This document shows, piece by piece, positions 7,210 through 15,661 of a stretch of DNA of 64,000 bases. The notes below the pieces were generated by a model. It made no database searches, was not told the DNA's origin, and saw only the letters and a list, made by a program, of their open reading frames with translations. Numbering within the stretch: the first letter of the stretch is position 1; each line of letters starts with the position of its first letter. This DNA comes from Acidobacteriota bacterium (GTDB taxonomy: Bacteria > Acidobacteriota > Blastocatellia > Pyrinomonadales > Pyrinomonadaceae), in the NCBI GenBank assembly GCA_019639235.1, contig JAHBSG010000002.1:124001-188000 (forward strand), given 5' to 3'. The translations under genes were made by a program, and so were the position numbers.

Positions 7210-8136
7210 ATGCTATCGATTCAGAAATCAGCTTTGTTGTTCAGTTTCCTTCTCTGGGTTTCGTTAGTCGGGTATGCCCAGCAGCCGAAACCAAGCCCGT
7301 CGCCTGATTCGGTGGGCTCGCAGCCAGCGATCAAATCCTTCCAGGTCAACAGCGATTTGATGGGGCGGCCGATCCCGTATAACGTTATTTTCCCGGCGAA
7401 CTACGAGATCGACAAAGAAGCCCGCTTTCCAGTCATTTACATGATGCACGGACTCGGTGGTAGCCATAAGATAACTAAATTGACATCTGCAAAGTACACC
7501 GACAAGCAGCGGGTAATAATGGTGTTTCTCGAGGGAGGAACCGGCTTTTACACGGATAGCGCGACCAAGCCCGCTGATAAGTGGGAATCTTACATCATTA
7601 AAGAGCTGATACCGGAAGTGGACAAGAATTTTCGAACTGTCGCCGACAGACGCGGGCGGGCTGTTGCCGGAGCATCAATGGGTGGATACGGCGCCTTGAA
7701 GTTTGGGATAAAATATCCCCAACTATTTTCCCTTGCGGTCTCATGGAGCGGAGCTGTTAACGTGACTGCGTTTCACGATGCCACCGATCTGCCGTCAATT
7801 CCTTTCCTTAAACAAACGCTGACAACTGTATTTGGTGATGGTGAAGACCGAGCTACCGTTCATGCTAACGACCTCTTCAAGCTATTCTCGGAATACCCGA
7901 CCGAAAAAATAAGGGATCTGCCATTCTTCTATCTTGATTGCGGAACCGAGGACGAGCTTGGATTGTTCAAGCCAAATCGGGATCTTGCGGGGATTATGTT
8001 TGATCGGAAGATACCTCATGAATATCGCCAGTTTCCTGGTGGCCACGACGTTTTTCCGGCAAACACCTTTCCGGATCTTTATGACTTAAGTACGCGAATC
8101 TTCGCCAAACAATTGGCTGCTCAGGGCTCTAAATGA
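7210..8136 (+). CDS. Secreted alpha/beta-hydrolase esterase (esterase D/tributyrin esterase-like)
   Basis: A 308-residue protein with a signal peptide (LLFSFLLWVSLVGYAQQP), then a Pro/Ser linker and an alpha/beta hydrolase fold. FPVIYMMHGLGGS is the HG oxyanion loop, GASMGGYGALK carries the nucleophile Ser156, and FFYLDCGTEDELG and FPGGHDVF hold the likely acid and His. The family includes S-formylglutathione hydrolases, tributyrin esterases and mycolyltransferase-like proteins; export argues for a periplasmic esterase. It begins at the end of the third korA remnant and ends 3 bp before korB, so it is the last gene of the insertion between korA and korB. Confidence 0.85.
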   Translation: MLSIQKSALLFSFLLWVSLVGYAQQPKPSPSPDSVGSQPAIKSFQVNSDLMGRPIPYNVIFPANYEIDKEARFPVIYMMHGLGGSHKITKLTSAKYTDKQRVIMVFLEGGTGFYTDSATKPADKWESYIIKELIPEVDKNFRTVADRRGRAVAGASMGGYGALKFGIKYPQLFSLAVSWSGAVNVTAFHDATDLPSIPFLKQTLTTVFGDGEDRATVHANDLFKLFSEYPTEKIRDLPFFYLDCGTEDELGLFKPNRDLAGIMFDRKIPHEYRQFPGGHDVFPANTFPDLYDLSTRIFAKQLAAQGSK

Positions 8137-8139
8137 CAT

Positions 8140-9192
8140 ATGACATACGTAAGATCCATTTTCAGACATCCGGCGTTGCCGAAGAACGACCTTGGGTACA
8201 CGGTCGATTATTATGAGGGCTCGCTTTCGACGCTTTGTGCCGGGTGCGGGCATGATTCGATCAACGCGGCCATCGTGCAGGCTTGTTGGGAGATGAACAT
8301 CGAGCCGCACAAGGTGGCAAAGCTTTCGGGCATCGGGTGTTCGTCGAAGTCGCCGGCGTACTTTTTGTCGAATTCGCACGGCTTCAACTCGGTCCATGGC
8401 CGGATGCCTTCGGTCGCGACCGGTGCCAATCTCGCCAACCGCGATCTGTTCTATTTTGGCGTTTCGGGCGACGGCGATACGGCCTCGATCGGGATGGGCC
8501 AGTTCGTCCACGTCGTCCGCCGCAACCTCAAGATGGTCTATCTTGTGATGAACAACGGCTGCTACGGCCTGACCAAGGGGCAGGACTCGGCAACCGCCGA
8601 CGCAGGCTCGAAAAACAAGACCGGCCACGAAAACCTCTTTGCCGCTATCGACCTCGCGAGCCTGGCGATCGAGCTCGGAGCGACCTTTGTCGGGCAAAGT
8701 TTCTCCGGCGATAAGGAGCAACTCGTGCCGCTGCTCAAAGCGGCAATGCGGCACAACGGCTTTGCGTTCCTTAACGTGATCAGCCCGTGCGTCACCTTTA
8801 ATAACAACGTCGGCTCGACCAAGTCCTACGATTACGTGCGCGAGCATATGGCCGCGACGGCGACTATGGACTTCATCCCTATGATGCATGAGATAAAGAC
8901 CAGCTACGAATCGGGCTCCGTCAAGGACCTGACGATGCACGACGGCTCGGTCATTCACCTGAATAAGCTTGCGAAGGATTGGGACCCAACCGACCGGCTC
9001 TCGGCGACGAACGCCGTCCGCGAGGCAAAGCGGCGGGACGAGATCCTGACCGGATTGCTTTACATCAACGAGAATTCGACCGACCTCCACGAACTGCTCG
9101 AGACCAGCGAGCGGCCGCTGAATTCGCTCGCGGAAGCTGACCTTTGCCCCGGTTCTGCCGCCCTCGAAAAACTCAACGCCGGCCTCCGTTAG
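8140..9192 (+). CDS. korB: 2-oxoacid:ferredoxin oxidoreductase beta subunit
   Basis: A 350-residue beta subunit that binds thiamine diphosphate and one iron-sulphur cluster. STLCAGCGHDSI holds the CxxC cluster ligands with GIGCSS downstream; GVSGDGDTASIGMGQFVH through MNNGCYGLTKGQDSAT is the Mg-ThDP motif; NVISPCVTFN adds another conserved Cys. It forms the catalytic unit with KorA. It starts 3 bp after the esterase stop and has lost close linkage to korA through cassette insertion, so expression presumably now depends on read-through or a promoter within the inserts. Confidence 0.93.
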   Translation: MTYVRSIFRHPALPKNDLGYTVDYYEGSLSTLCAGCGHDSINAAIVQACWEMNIEPHKVAKLSGIGCSSKSPAYFLSNSHGFNSVHGRMPSVATGANLANRDLFYFGVSGDGDTASIGMGQFVHVVRRNLKMVYLVMNNGCYGLTKGQDSATADAGSKNKTGHENLFAAIDLASLAIELGATFVGQSFSGDKEQLVPLLKAAMRHNGFAFLNVISPCVTFNNNVGSTKSYDYVREHMAATATMDFIPMMHEIKTSYESGSVKDLTMHDGSVIHLNKLAKDWDPTDRLSATNAVREAKRRDEILTGLLYINENSTDLHELLETSERPLNSLAEADLCPGSAALEKLNAGLR

Positions 9193-9244
9193 CCGCGGTC
9201 GACGGGTACGGGGTGAATTGACTTCCGCGGCTCGGTTCCCGCGG

Positions 9245-10495
9245 TTACCACTTGCTCCAGCCCGTTCCGGCACCGGAGCTATAGCCGCCCTTGCGGTTGC
9301 CGGCAATGCTGCCTTTGGGTTGCGGTACGTGTTTGGGAATCGAAAGTTCTGCGGCCGAGATGCCGTTCTTTTTTGCGTATTCGTGGGCAAGTTTCTCCGC
9401 CATTTCGTCCCGTACCTTGCGTTCGGCAACTTCAGCCGTCACCTTCGCTCCTCCGCGGACACCCCGTACTGCCACCCCGACACCGGTCAGCACTAAGCCT
9501 ACTTCAGCGACCTGGCCGGCGGTCTTTGCCACCTTTAAAACCTTTACGGCGATCCCGGCCCCTGCACCGGACCGCTCGGCATATGCGGCCAGTGCTTCGG
9601 CGTTGTACTGTACTAGGATCGCTGCAATTACCAGGTAGGCCTGCGAGGCAAGAACGTTACCGCCGATGTTTGAGTGAAGCGCTTTCAGGTAAAGGTCTCG
9701 CGGCCTGTTCCATATACTCCTTTTCGGCAGGTCCGCACCGCCGAGGAAGTCCGATATCTCAGCCACACCAAAAAAGGCATTACGGTGTCGGCTGATCAAA
9801 CGCTCGTGTTCCTCGATGACGCTCTCCATTTCGACACTAAGCCTGGTTAACTCTCTCTTCAGCGTCATCTGTACATGGCCGGTGTGAACCGCCGTATAGT
9901 ACCCTGCTCCAAGCATGGTCGCCGAGAGAAGTTCGTCGCGATCGATCTTTCCGTCCTTGGTCGGTATAGCGTCGCCGTCATAACCGAGCGAAAGCCACAA
10001 TTTCCATTTCCGCGGATCCTTGATATGCGACGATGGGTCCTCGGCGTCCCGCACGTAGGGTTGGGTCACCCGCAGCCAGATGCCATTGGAAGCTATCGTG
10101 TTTCGTACCTTATTGAGATAAGCGGCTTCGTCCGGGTTGTCGGTTCGCGGAATCAGGGCATCCGCAGAGAGCAGCTTGTTGACATCAAGGCGAATGTGAT
10201 AGTCCTCTTCAGATACAAGGATCATCTTGTCATAGATCCGCTGGGCCTTTTCCACGATTTCCGGATCGCGATTGACCTGTGACCCGATCTGCGATGTTAC
10301 GGAGCGGCGGTAGATGTCGTCCGCTTCCTTTTTTAACTCCGGATTCAGCACCGCTGCATCCAGCAGATCTTGTATATGCTGGACCTGTTCCGCCGAAAGT
10401 GCGGCGGCAAGCCCGGGCATTGTGGCGATCAACTGTTTAGCATCGACCGCACCCATCGCGGCCGCCTTCTGCCGGTCTCCCCTGCGACGTCCCAT
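9245..10495 (-). CDS. Cysteine-free hypothetical protein
   Basis: A 416-residue protein with no cysteine and no signal peptide. The GGAGGA ribosome site just upstream supports this start. The first 300 residues are helical and charged, with an EF-hand-like stretch DGDAIPTKDGKIDRDELLS. Two hydrophobic segments follow (ASQAYLVIAAILVQY and EVGLVLTGVGVAVRGVRGG), then a basic Gly/Ser tail ending SGAGTGWSKW. That arrangement recalls delivered effector or polymorphic-toxin proteins, but no toxin domain is visible and no secretion genes are adjacent. It lies convergent to korB. Function unknown. Confidence 0.6.
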   Translation of the reverse strand: MGRRRGDRQKAAAMGAVDAKQLIATMPGLAAALSAEQVQHIQDLLDAAVLNPELKKEADDIYRRSVTSQIGSQVNRDPEIVEKAQRIYDKMILVSEEDYHIRLDVNKLLSADALIPRTDNPDEAAYLNKVRNTIASNGIWLRVTQPYVRDAEDPSSHIKDPRKWKLWLSLGYDGDAIPTKDGKIDRDELLSATMLGAGYYTAVHTGHVQMTLKRELTRLSVEMESVIEEHERLISRHRNAFFGVAEISDFLGGADLPKRSIWNRPRDLYLKALHSNIGGNVLASQAYLVIAAILVQYNAEALAAYAERSGAGAGIAVKVLKVAKTAGQVAEVGLVLTGVGVAVRGVRGGAKVTAEVAERKVRDEMAEKLAHEYAKKNGISAAELSIPKHVPQPKGSIAGNRKGGYSSGAGTGWSKW

Positions 10496-10657
10496 AGCTT
10501 TCCTCCGGATCCGCTTGGTACTTTTGAAATCATGCCCAGTGAATTGACGTAGGATACTTTGAATATTGCTGTGAAATCAACGCTTTTTTCGCACGCGGCT
10601 CATCGGCTATCTTTTTGGAACCGCCCGGTCACGACCACCATTCGCAGAGAGGCTTAT

Positions 10658-11242
10658 TTATGACTCATGGTGAACGGGGCCGGATGCTATTTGCCGAGGC
10701 CGCGGGGTCGATGGTGCGGTGCCGATGCCGTAGGTGACGGCCGTTGCGGCAAGGGCTTGGCGGAGGCGGGTGCGGGCCCGCGAGAGGCGGGACATAACGG
10801 TGCCGATAGGGATCTGAAGGATCTCGGCTACTTCTTTGTAGTCGAATTCGTGAACATCGGCGAGCAGGACGACCGAACGATAATGCTCGGGAAGGGCGTT
10901 GAGAGCCTCAATAACCTCGCGGTCGGTCAAGGTTTCCGGGACCGGCTCGGTTCCCGGCGAGAGCTCGAAAACAAGTTCATCTGCCTCGGTGACGTACTTT
11001 GCCCGCGTGATCATTTTCCGGCGGTGATGATCGTATTTATTAAAGAGTATTTTGTAGAGCCAGGCACGGCAGTTGGTTCCGGGCTCGTATTGGTCGAACG
11101 ACTTCCACGCCTGCATATAGGTCTCCTGCACGAGGTCGTCGGCATCGATCCTGCTTCGGGTAAGCCGCAGGGCGGTCCGGTAAAGGTCGTTGATGTGCTG
11201 CATCGCTTCGGCTTCGAAGATCTCGGGTGTGTTCTCGCTCAT
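10658..11242 (-). CDS. ECF RNA polymerase sigma factor
   Basis: A 194-residue sigma-70 family protein. Region 2 is DLYRTALRLTRSRIDADDLVQETYMQAWKSFDQYE with CRAWLYKILFNKY; region 4 is LPEHYRSVVLLADVHEFDYKEVAEILQIPIGTVMSRLSRARTRLRQ. The C-terminal 25 residues are a Pro/Thr-rich tail. No anti-sigma gene is adjacent, in contrast to the second ECF factor at 13075. It directs RNA polymerase to an unknown regulon. Confidence 0.92.
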   Translation of the reverse strand: MSENTPEIFEAEAMQHINDLYRTALRLTRSRIDADDLVQETYMQAWKSFDQYEPGTNCRAWLYKILFNKYDHHRRKMITRAKYVTEADELVFELSPGTEPVPETLTDREVIEALNALPEHYRSVVLLADVHEFDYKEVAEILQIPIGTVMSRLSRARTRLRQALAATAVTYGIGTAPSTPRPRQIASGPVHHES

Positions 11243-11360
11243 TTTTTTCGCTCCGGGACGGCCTTGAAACTGGCGTCTTTAACCCTTAGTCGGAGAGCCG
11301 AGCGATTCCTTACAGATTTTTTTCGTGAGGGCCGGTTCCGCTTTCTTGAAGCCGGCCGAG

Positions 11361-12683
11361 CTAAGCGGCGGCCCTCAGAGCTTGTTCTTCTTCGGCATCA
11401 GACGGGGATGAAACGGTCGGGGCACGAAGCGTCAGGAACTGAACCGGATCCTTTTTGAAGACGAGGTCGAGCGTCCAATCCATCGCGACGCGGAGCTTCT
11501 TCTCGAACCGGGGAAGTTTCATCAGATAGATCGTCCGCCAGAGCCACCATGCAATGAAGCCGGAAAAGTTGAAGCCCAATATCTGGGCGACGCCGGTGCG
11601 GCGGCCGAGGGCTGCGAGTTGGCCAAGCGTTTCGAACTTGAACTTCTTTGGGCTGCCGCCGTTGATCGCCGCAATAATGTTGCGGGCAACGGCCTTGCCC
11701 TGCCGCATCGCGTGCTGTGCGGTGGGCGGGTGAAACTTTCCATCGGCCTTGGGTATTGCGGCACAATCGCCGACGGCCCAGAGGCCTTCGAAGCCGGGAA
11801 CGCCGAGGAACTCATTCGTGCAGAGCCGGCCGCGGTCCTTTTCGCAGGGAAGCGGCCCGAGCATCGGGTTCGGAGCCGTACCGGCGGTCCAGATGACGGA
11901 ATTGGAAACTATGGTTTCGCCGGAGCTTAAGGTCACCGTGTTGCCATCGACACCGGAAACGAGCGTGCCGAGCTTGATCTCGACACCGCGGGCAGTGAGT
12001 TTCTCCGCGGCGTATTTGCCGAGCTTATGACTGAGCTCGGGCAGGATGACATCTCCGCCATGGACGAGGATCACGCGGAGCATTTCTTCGCGAAGATTCG
12101 GATAAAAGCGAACTGCGGCTCGAAGAAAGTCGTTGATACCGGCGATGGTCTCGACCCCGGCGAACCCGCCGCCGGCGACGACAAAATTGAGCAGCGGCTC
12201 GCGGACTTTCGGGCAGCACTCGAAATCGGCTTCCTCAAGGTTCGAGATCAGATGATTGCGAAGATAGATGGCATCGCCGAGCGACTTCATCGTTAACGCA
12301 TTTTCCTCGAGGCCCTTATTGCCGAAGAAGTTTGTTATCGAACCGAGCGAGAGGACGAGGTGATCGTACTTCAGGTCGTGAAAATGCGGGTCTTTGCCGT
12401 GGGAAACTGTGACCGCCTTGTTCGCGACGTCGATCGACTCAACGTCCCCGTTAAAGATGTTCACATGCTTGAGCAGCTTGCGGACGGGGCTAACGATGTG
12501 GGTAATGTCGAGGTCGCTGGCGGCTACCTCATGAAGCATCGGCGTAAAGAGGAAGAAGTTCTCGCGGTTAACGAGCGTTACTTCGACATCTTTATTACGT
12601 GCGATCGTCCGGTCAAATTCCAGAGCGGCGTACATTCCGCCGAACCCGCTTCCAAGGATCACGATTCTTTTCTTATCTGACAT
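11361..12683 (-). CDS. ndh: Type II NADH:quinone dehydrogenase
   Basis: A 440-residue FAD enzyme. The first dinucleotide-binding motif is VILGSGFGGMYAALEFD at the N-terminus, the NADH-binding motif is VVAGGGFAGVETIAGIN near residue 170, followed by VIWTAGTAPNP and GLWAVGDCAAIP (FAD). The C-terminal part with FIAWWLWRTIYLMKLPRFEKKL is the amphipathic membrane-docking region of NDH-2. It transfers electrons from NADH to quinone without proton pumping. The frame runs 63 codons further upstream but that part is cysteine-rich and unlike the family; ATG 12683, preceded by GAGAG, gives the normal length. Confidence 0.92.
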   Translation of the reverse strand: MSDKKRIVILGSGFGGMYAALEFDRTIARNKDVEVTLVNRENFFLFTPMLHEVAASDLDITHIVSPVRKLLKHVNIFNGDVESIDVANKAVTVSHGKDPHFHDLKYDHLVLSLGSITNFFGNKGLEENALTMKSLGDAIYLRNHLISNLEEADFECCPKVREPLLNFVVAGGGFAGVETIAGINDFLRAAVRFYPNLREEMLRVILVHGGDVILPELSHKLGKYAAEKLTARGVEIKLGTLVSGVDGNTVTLSSGETIVSNSVIWTAGTAPNPMLGPLPCEKDRGRLCTNEFLGVPGFEGLWAVGDCAAIPKADGKFHPPTAQHAMRQGKAVARNIIAAINGGSPKKFKFETLGQLAALGRRTGVAQILGFNFSGFIAWWLWRTIYLMKLPRFEKKLRVAMDWTLDLVFKKDPVQFLTLRAPTVSSPSDAEEEQALRAAA

Positions 12684-12843
12684 CTTAAAGCTCTCGCGGC
12701 ACACTTCTGCCGGAACAACCAGATCGCGTGAAGTGCCGTATTTATTCCAGCCGCAGACGTGAAAGTAATTGGAATATTCCGGGCAGCACGAAAGATTAAG
12801 TTCGGGTGAGGCCTGAGATCGGGTACAGCAACACGGGGAAAAG

Positions 12844-13071
12844 ATGAGCAACAACAGCGAAATCGGCGGCAACGGAATAGACGGAGCGAGTTCGTACCTG
12901 CGGGAGCGGGCGGCGATCTATCGTCTGAAGCCTGATCATCGTTCGGGGCAAATGTCTTTTGCGGAATTTGTGGAATACGATCGAATTCGCTCCGCGATGA
13001 TCCGTGCCATCGAGCGAGAGGCTGCTCCCGAGTATTTGAAGGAAGATATCCGGAGGAGTATAAAGAGGTAG
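12844..13071 (+). CDS. Small hypothetical protein upstream of sigma factor
   Basis: A 75-residue charged protein (MSNNSEIGGNGIDGASSYLRERAAIYRLK...), with GGGGAAAAG as ribosome site. It has helical segments rich in Arg and Glu and no cysteine. It ends 3 bp before the ECF sigma gene and runs in the same direction, so it is probably cotranscribed. I recognise no family. It is divergent from ndh. Confidence 0.6.
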   Translation: MSNNSEIGGNGIDGASSYLRERAAIYRLKPDHRSGQMSFAEFVEYDRIRSAMIRAIEREAAPEYLKEDIRRSIKR

Positions 13072-13074
13072 AAA

Positions 13075-13734
13075 ATGGTTCGGCAGGCGGCGATATTTGA
13101 CGAGAGTGCGGGACCATCGGCAATGGAACACACGGCCGAAGCAAGTACCGTTGCGTGGAATATCGATCCCGGCAAATGGGTCGATGACCATGGCGACTAT
13201 CTTTTCCGATACGCTTTCGTGCGGCTCCACGATGAATGCCGTGCCGAGGATGCGGTCCAGGAAACGCTGCTCGCCGCACTGAAGAACTTAAATACCTTCG
13301 GCGGGCGAGCCTCTGAAAGAACCTGGCTGACGGGCATCTTAAGAAACAAGATCGTCGATATAATAAGGAAAAGCTGCCGAGAGGTGGTGCTTGACCCGAC
13401 AGAGACGGACCTTTCGGATTTTGACCCGCTCTTCGAACGGGAAGACGAATTCAAAGACCACTGGAGCGACACGCTCAGCCCGCGGATATGGAAACGCTCG
13501 CCGGAGGATGCACTGACGGAGAGCGAGTTCTTCGGTGTGCTTCATGCCTGCGTCGCAAAGCTTCCGCAGCGGACCGCCGCCGCTTTTAGCCTCCGCGAAA
13601 TGGACGAACTCGAGACCGGCGAGGTGTGCGAAGTGCTCGGCATCTCGGAAAGCAACTTTTGGGTGATAATGCATCGTGCGAGAATGTCATTGAGGAGATG
13701 CATCGAGCTTAACTGGTTCATGAGGCCGCAATAA
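13075..13734 (+). CDS. ECF RNA polymerase sigma factor
   Basis: A 219-residue sigma-70 factor. Region 2 is YLFRYAFVRLHDECRAEDAVQETLLAALKNLNTFGGRASERTWLTGILRNKIVDIIRK; region 4 is LPQRTAAAFSLREMDELETGEVCEVLGISESNFWVIMHRARMSLRRC. The linker between them is long and acidic. The RxxERTWLTGILRNKIVDxIRK signature matches ECF factors that pair with small zinc-finger partners, and such a gene follows with a 1-bp stop-start overlap. A GAGGT ribosome site precedes ATG 13075; an internal ATG at 13123 is an alternative. Confidence 0.92.
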   Translation: MVRQAAIFDESAGPSAMEHTAEASTVAWNIDPGKWVDDHGDYLFRYAFVRLHDECRAEDAVQETLLAALKNLNTFGGRASERTWLTGILRNKIVDIIRKSCREVVLDPTETDLSDFDPLFEREDEFKDHWSDTLSPRIWKRSPEDALTESEFFGVLHACVAKLPQRTAAAFSLREMDELETGEVCEVLGISESNFWVIMHRARMSLRRCIELNWFMRPQ

Positions 13735-14078
13735 TGGAAATGACGACGAGACAAGAATTGCGGCGAGAATTCAATCGCTTTCTGCTGAGGCGGCTTCCGC
13801 CGTGCAAGGAGATCGCGATGCTGATCTCGCAGTCGCTCGACCGGCGGCTCGGGCTTCGCGAACGGCTGATCCTGCGGCTGCACCTTGTTGCCTGCCGTCC
13901 GTGCGAACGTTATCTTCAGCAATCTGAGTTTCTTAGTTCGGCGATAGATGTAATGAACGACGACGAAAAGGAAGCTCTTTACGAGGGTGCGTTGAGCGCG
14001 TCGGCCCGCGAACGCATCAAGTCCGCACTTCGCTCGGCGGCTCCGCTTGCTGCCTTTACCTGCCTTTTCCTGGGCTGA
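13734..14078 (+). CDS. Zinc-finger anti-sigma factor-like protein
   Basis: A 114-residue protein beginning at the A of the preceding TAA. The core PCKEIAMLISQSLDRRLGLRERLILRLHLVACRPCERYL has the Cys...His-x3-Cys-x2-Cys arrangement of zf-HC2/ZAS domains, which bind ECF sigma factors and release them on a signal. There is no convincing membrane segment, so it would act in the cytoplasm. Translational coupling to the sigma gene supports the pairing. Confidence 0.85.
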   Translation: MEMTTRQELRREFNRFLLRRLPPCKEIAMLISQSLDRRLGLRERLILRLHLVACRPCERYLQQSEFLSSAIDVMNDDEKEALYEGALSASARERIKSALRSAAPLAAFTCLFLG

Positions 14079-14181
14079 GGCCTGCAGTCCGTCCGGGCGT
14101 TTGAGGCCCGATCCCAACCTTTCGAATTCGATTGGAATTAAATCAGAGCATCACGTGATAATCCGTTGGAGGAGAAACGTG

Positions 14182-15621
14182 ATGCGAGACGCAGCAATAC
14201 TTCACGGCCACAGCCATAACACGAATCGATTTTCGACCATCCCGATCCGCGAAAAGCTCGGAGCCGACAAGGGCCTGACGGGCCGCGGTGTGAGGATCGC
14301 ATTTCTTGACTCGGGATTCTTCCTGCATCCGGACATCGCCGACCGCATCGTCGAGTTTCACGACGTAGCCGGCGAGCAAACCGAGCTCCGTGCAGACAGA
14401 TCCGAAGGCCATCAATGGCACGGCACGCAGACGGCCGTCGTTTGTGCGGGTGGCGGCGATCTTTCCGGCGGCACCTATAGCGGCCTGGCGTCGAGGAGCG
14501 AACTCATCCTGGTCAAGGTCTCGAGTGCGGGAAGCATCAGCGATAGCGAGATAGAACGCGGCCTGGAGTGGATACTCGAGAACCACACGCGGCTCGGCAT
14601 CAGAGTGCTGAACGTATCGCTCGGCGGAGACTGCGACCTTACGCTTAAAGAGAGCCGGGTGAACCAATTGGCCGAGCGGCTCGTCAGGGCCGGTGTGGTC
14701 GTTGTGGTCGCCGCCGGAAATTCGAGCGAGCGGCGTTCGATACCGCCGGCGAGTGCACCTTCGGTCATAACCGTCGGCGGATACTCGGATGAGAATCAAA
14801 AAGAGCGGGATCGGTTCGGGCTTTACCATTCGAGTTTCGGTTCAACGGCGGATGGCCATATCAAGCCCGAGGTGATCGCTCCGGCTATGTTCGTCGCCGC
14901 ACCGATCTTGCCGTATACGGAAGAGTATCGGGTCGCCGAGCGGCTGACTGAAATGCTGAACCAGCCTGACTACGCTTTCCGCGAGAGTTTCATCAAACAC
15001 TGGGACGCAGCCGGCTTGCCCGAATATCTGCTTTCGACCGACGTCGCCACCGCGCGCATCGCGGTCGAACGCGAGATGGAGAACCGCAAGATCGTCTCGA
15101 CGCATTACCAGCACGTTGACGGAACTTCTTTCGCGGCACCGATAACGGCATCTCTCGTCGCTCAGATGCTTGAGGCAAATCCAAGGCTCGGGCCTACAGC
15201 AATAAAGGACATTTTGGTCTCGACCGCGACACGGCTTGGCGGCCAGGCGGCGATAAGGCAGGGCTTCGGTATGATCAACGCGGCAGCCGCCGTTCGGCGG
15301 GCACGACGCGAACAGCACACATTACCTCACGGCACGCTTTGTCCGCCGCGGGTCGAGGGTTCGCGGGTCGTATTCGGCTTCCACGACGACCTTGCCCGCG
15401 AGGTCTCGCTGGCCGGCGACATGAACGGATGGGACCGCGAGGCGACGCGGTTTGACCGAACGAGCAACGGGCTTTGGCAGGCTTCGATCCCGGTGCCGCC
15501 GCCTGGGCGATACCGCTACAAGTTCATCATTGACGGCGTCCGCTGGGCGGAAGATCCGACACACGGAAGGAAGGAAGACGACGGTCATGGCGGATTCAAT
15601 TCGATCCTGGAGATCGCCTGA
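14182..15621 (+). CDS. Subtilisin-like serine protease fused to a glycogen-binding-like domain
   Basis: A 479-residue protein with an excellent GGAGGAG ribosome site 8 bp before ATG 14182; the frame is open further upstream without ribosome site. The S8 peptidase triad is visible: Asp43 in IAFLDSG, His80 in HQWHGTQTA, Ser316 in DGTSFAAP, with oxyanion Asn180 in AAGNS. A long insert lies between Asn180 and Ser316. Residues 388-479 (VVFGFHDD... VSLAGDMNGWD... GRYRYKFIIDGVRWAEDP) form a CBM48/AMPK-beta glycogen-binding-like domain. There is no signal peptide, so the protein appears cytoplasmic. It follows the sigma/anti-sigma pair closely and might be in the same operon. Confidence 0.9.
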   Translation: MRDAAILHGHSHNTNRFSTIPIREKLGADKGLTGRGVRIAFLDSGFFLHPDIADRIVEFHDVAGEQTELRADRSEGHQWHGTQTAVVCAGGGDLSGGTYSGLASRSELILVKVSSAGSISDSEIERGLEWILENHTRLGIRVLNVSLGGDCDLTLKESRVNQLAERLVRAGVVVVVAAGNSSERRSIPPASAPSVITVGGYSDENQKERDRFGLYHSSFGSTADGHIKPEVIAPAMFVAAPILPYTEEYRVAERLTEMLNQPDYAFRESFIKHWDAAGLPEYLLSTDVATARIAVEREMENRKIVSTHYQHVDGTSFAAPITASLVAQMLEANPRLGPTAIKDILVSTATRLGGQAAIRQGFGMINAAAAVRRARREQHTLPHGTLCPPRVEGSRVVFGFHDDLAREVSLAGDMNGWDREATRFDRTSNGLWQASIPVPPPGRYRYKFIIDGVRWAEDPTHGRKEDDGHGGFNSILEIA

Positions 15622-15661
15622 GTTCCCAATTAAAGACAGGTTGGCTGTTCTATGACGCCGG

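Noticed and set aside
8086..9429. Long minus-strand frame opposite korB
   Set aside because: A GC-skew shadow of korB without motifs; korB has all expected residues.
12684..12872. N-terminal extension of the NADH dehydrogenase
   Set aside because: Cysteine-rich, unlike the family; ATG 12683 gives the normal length.
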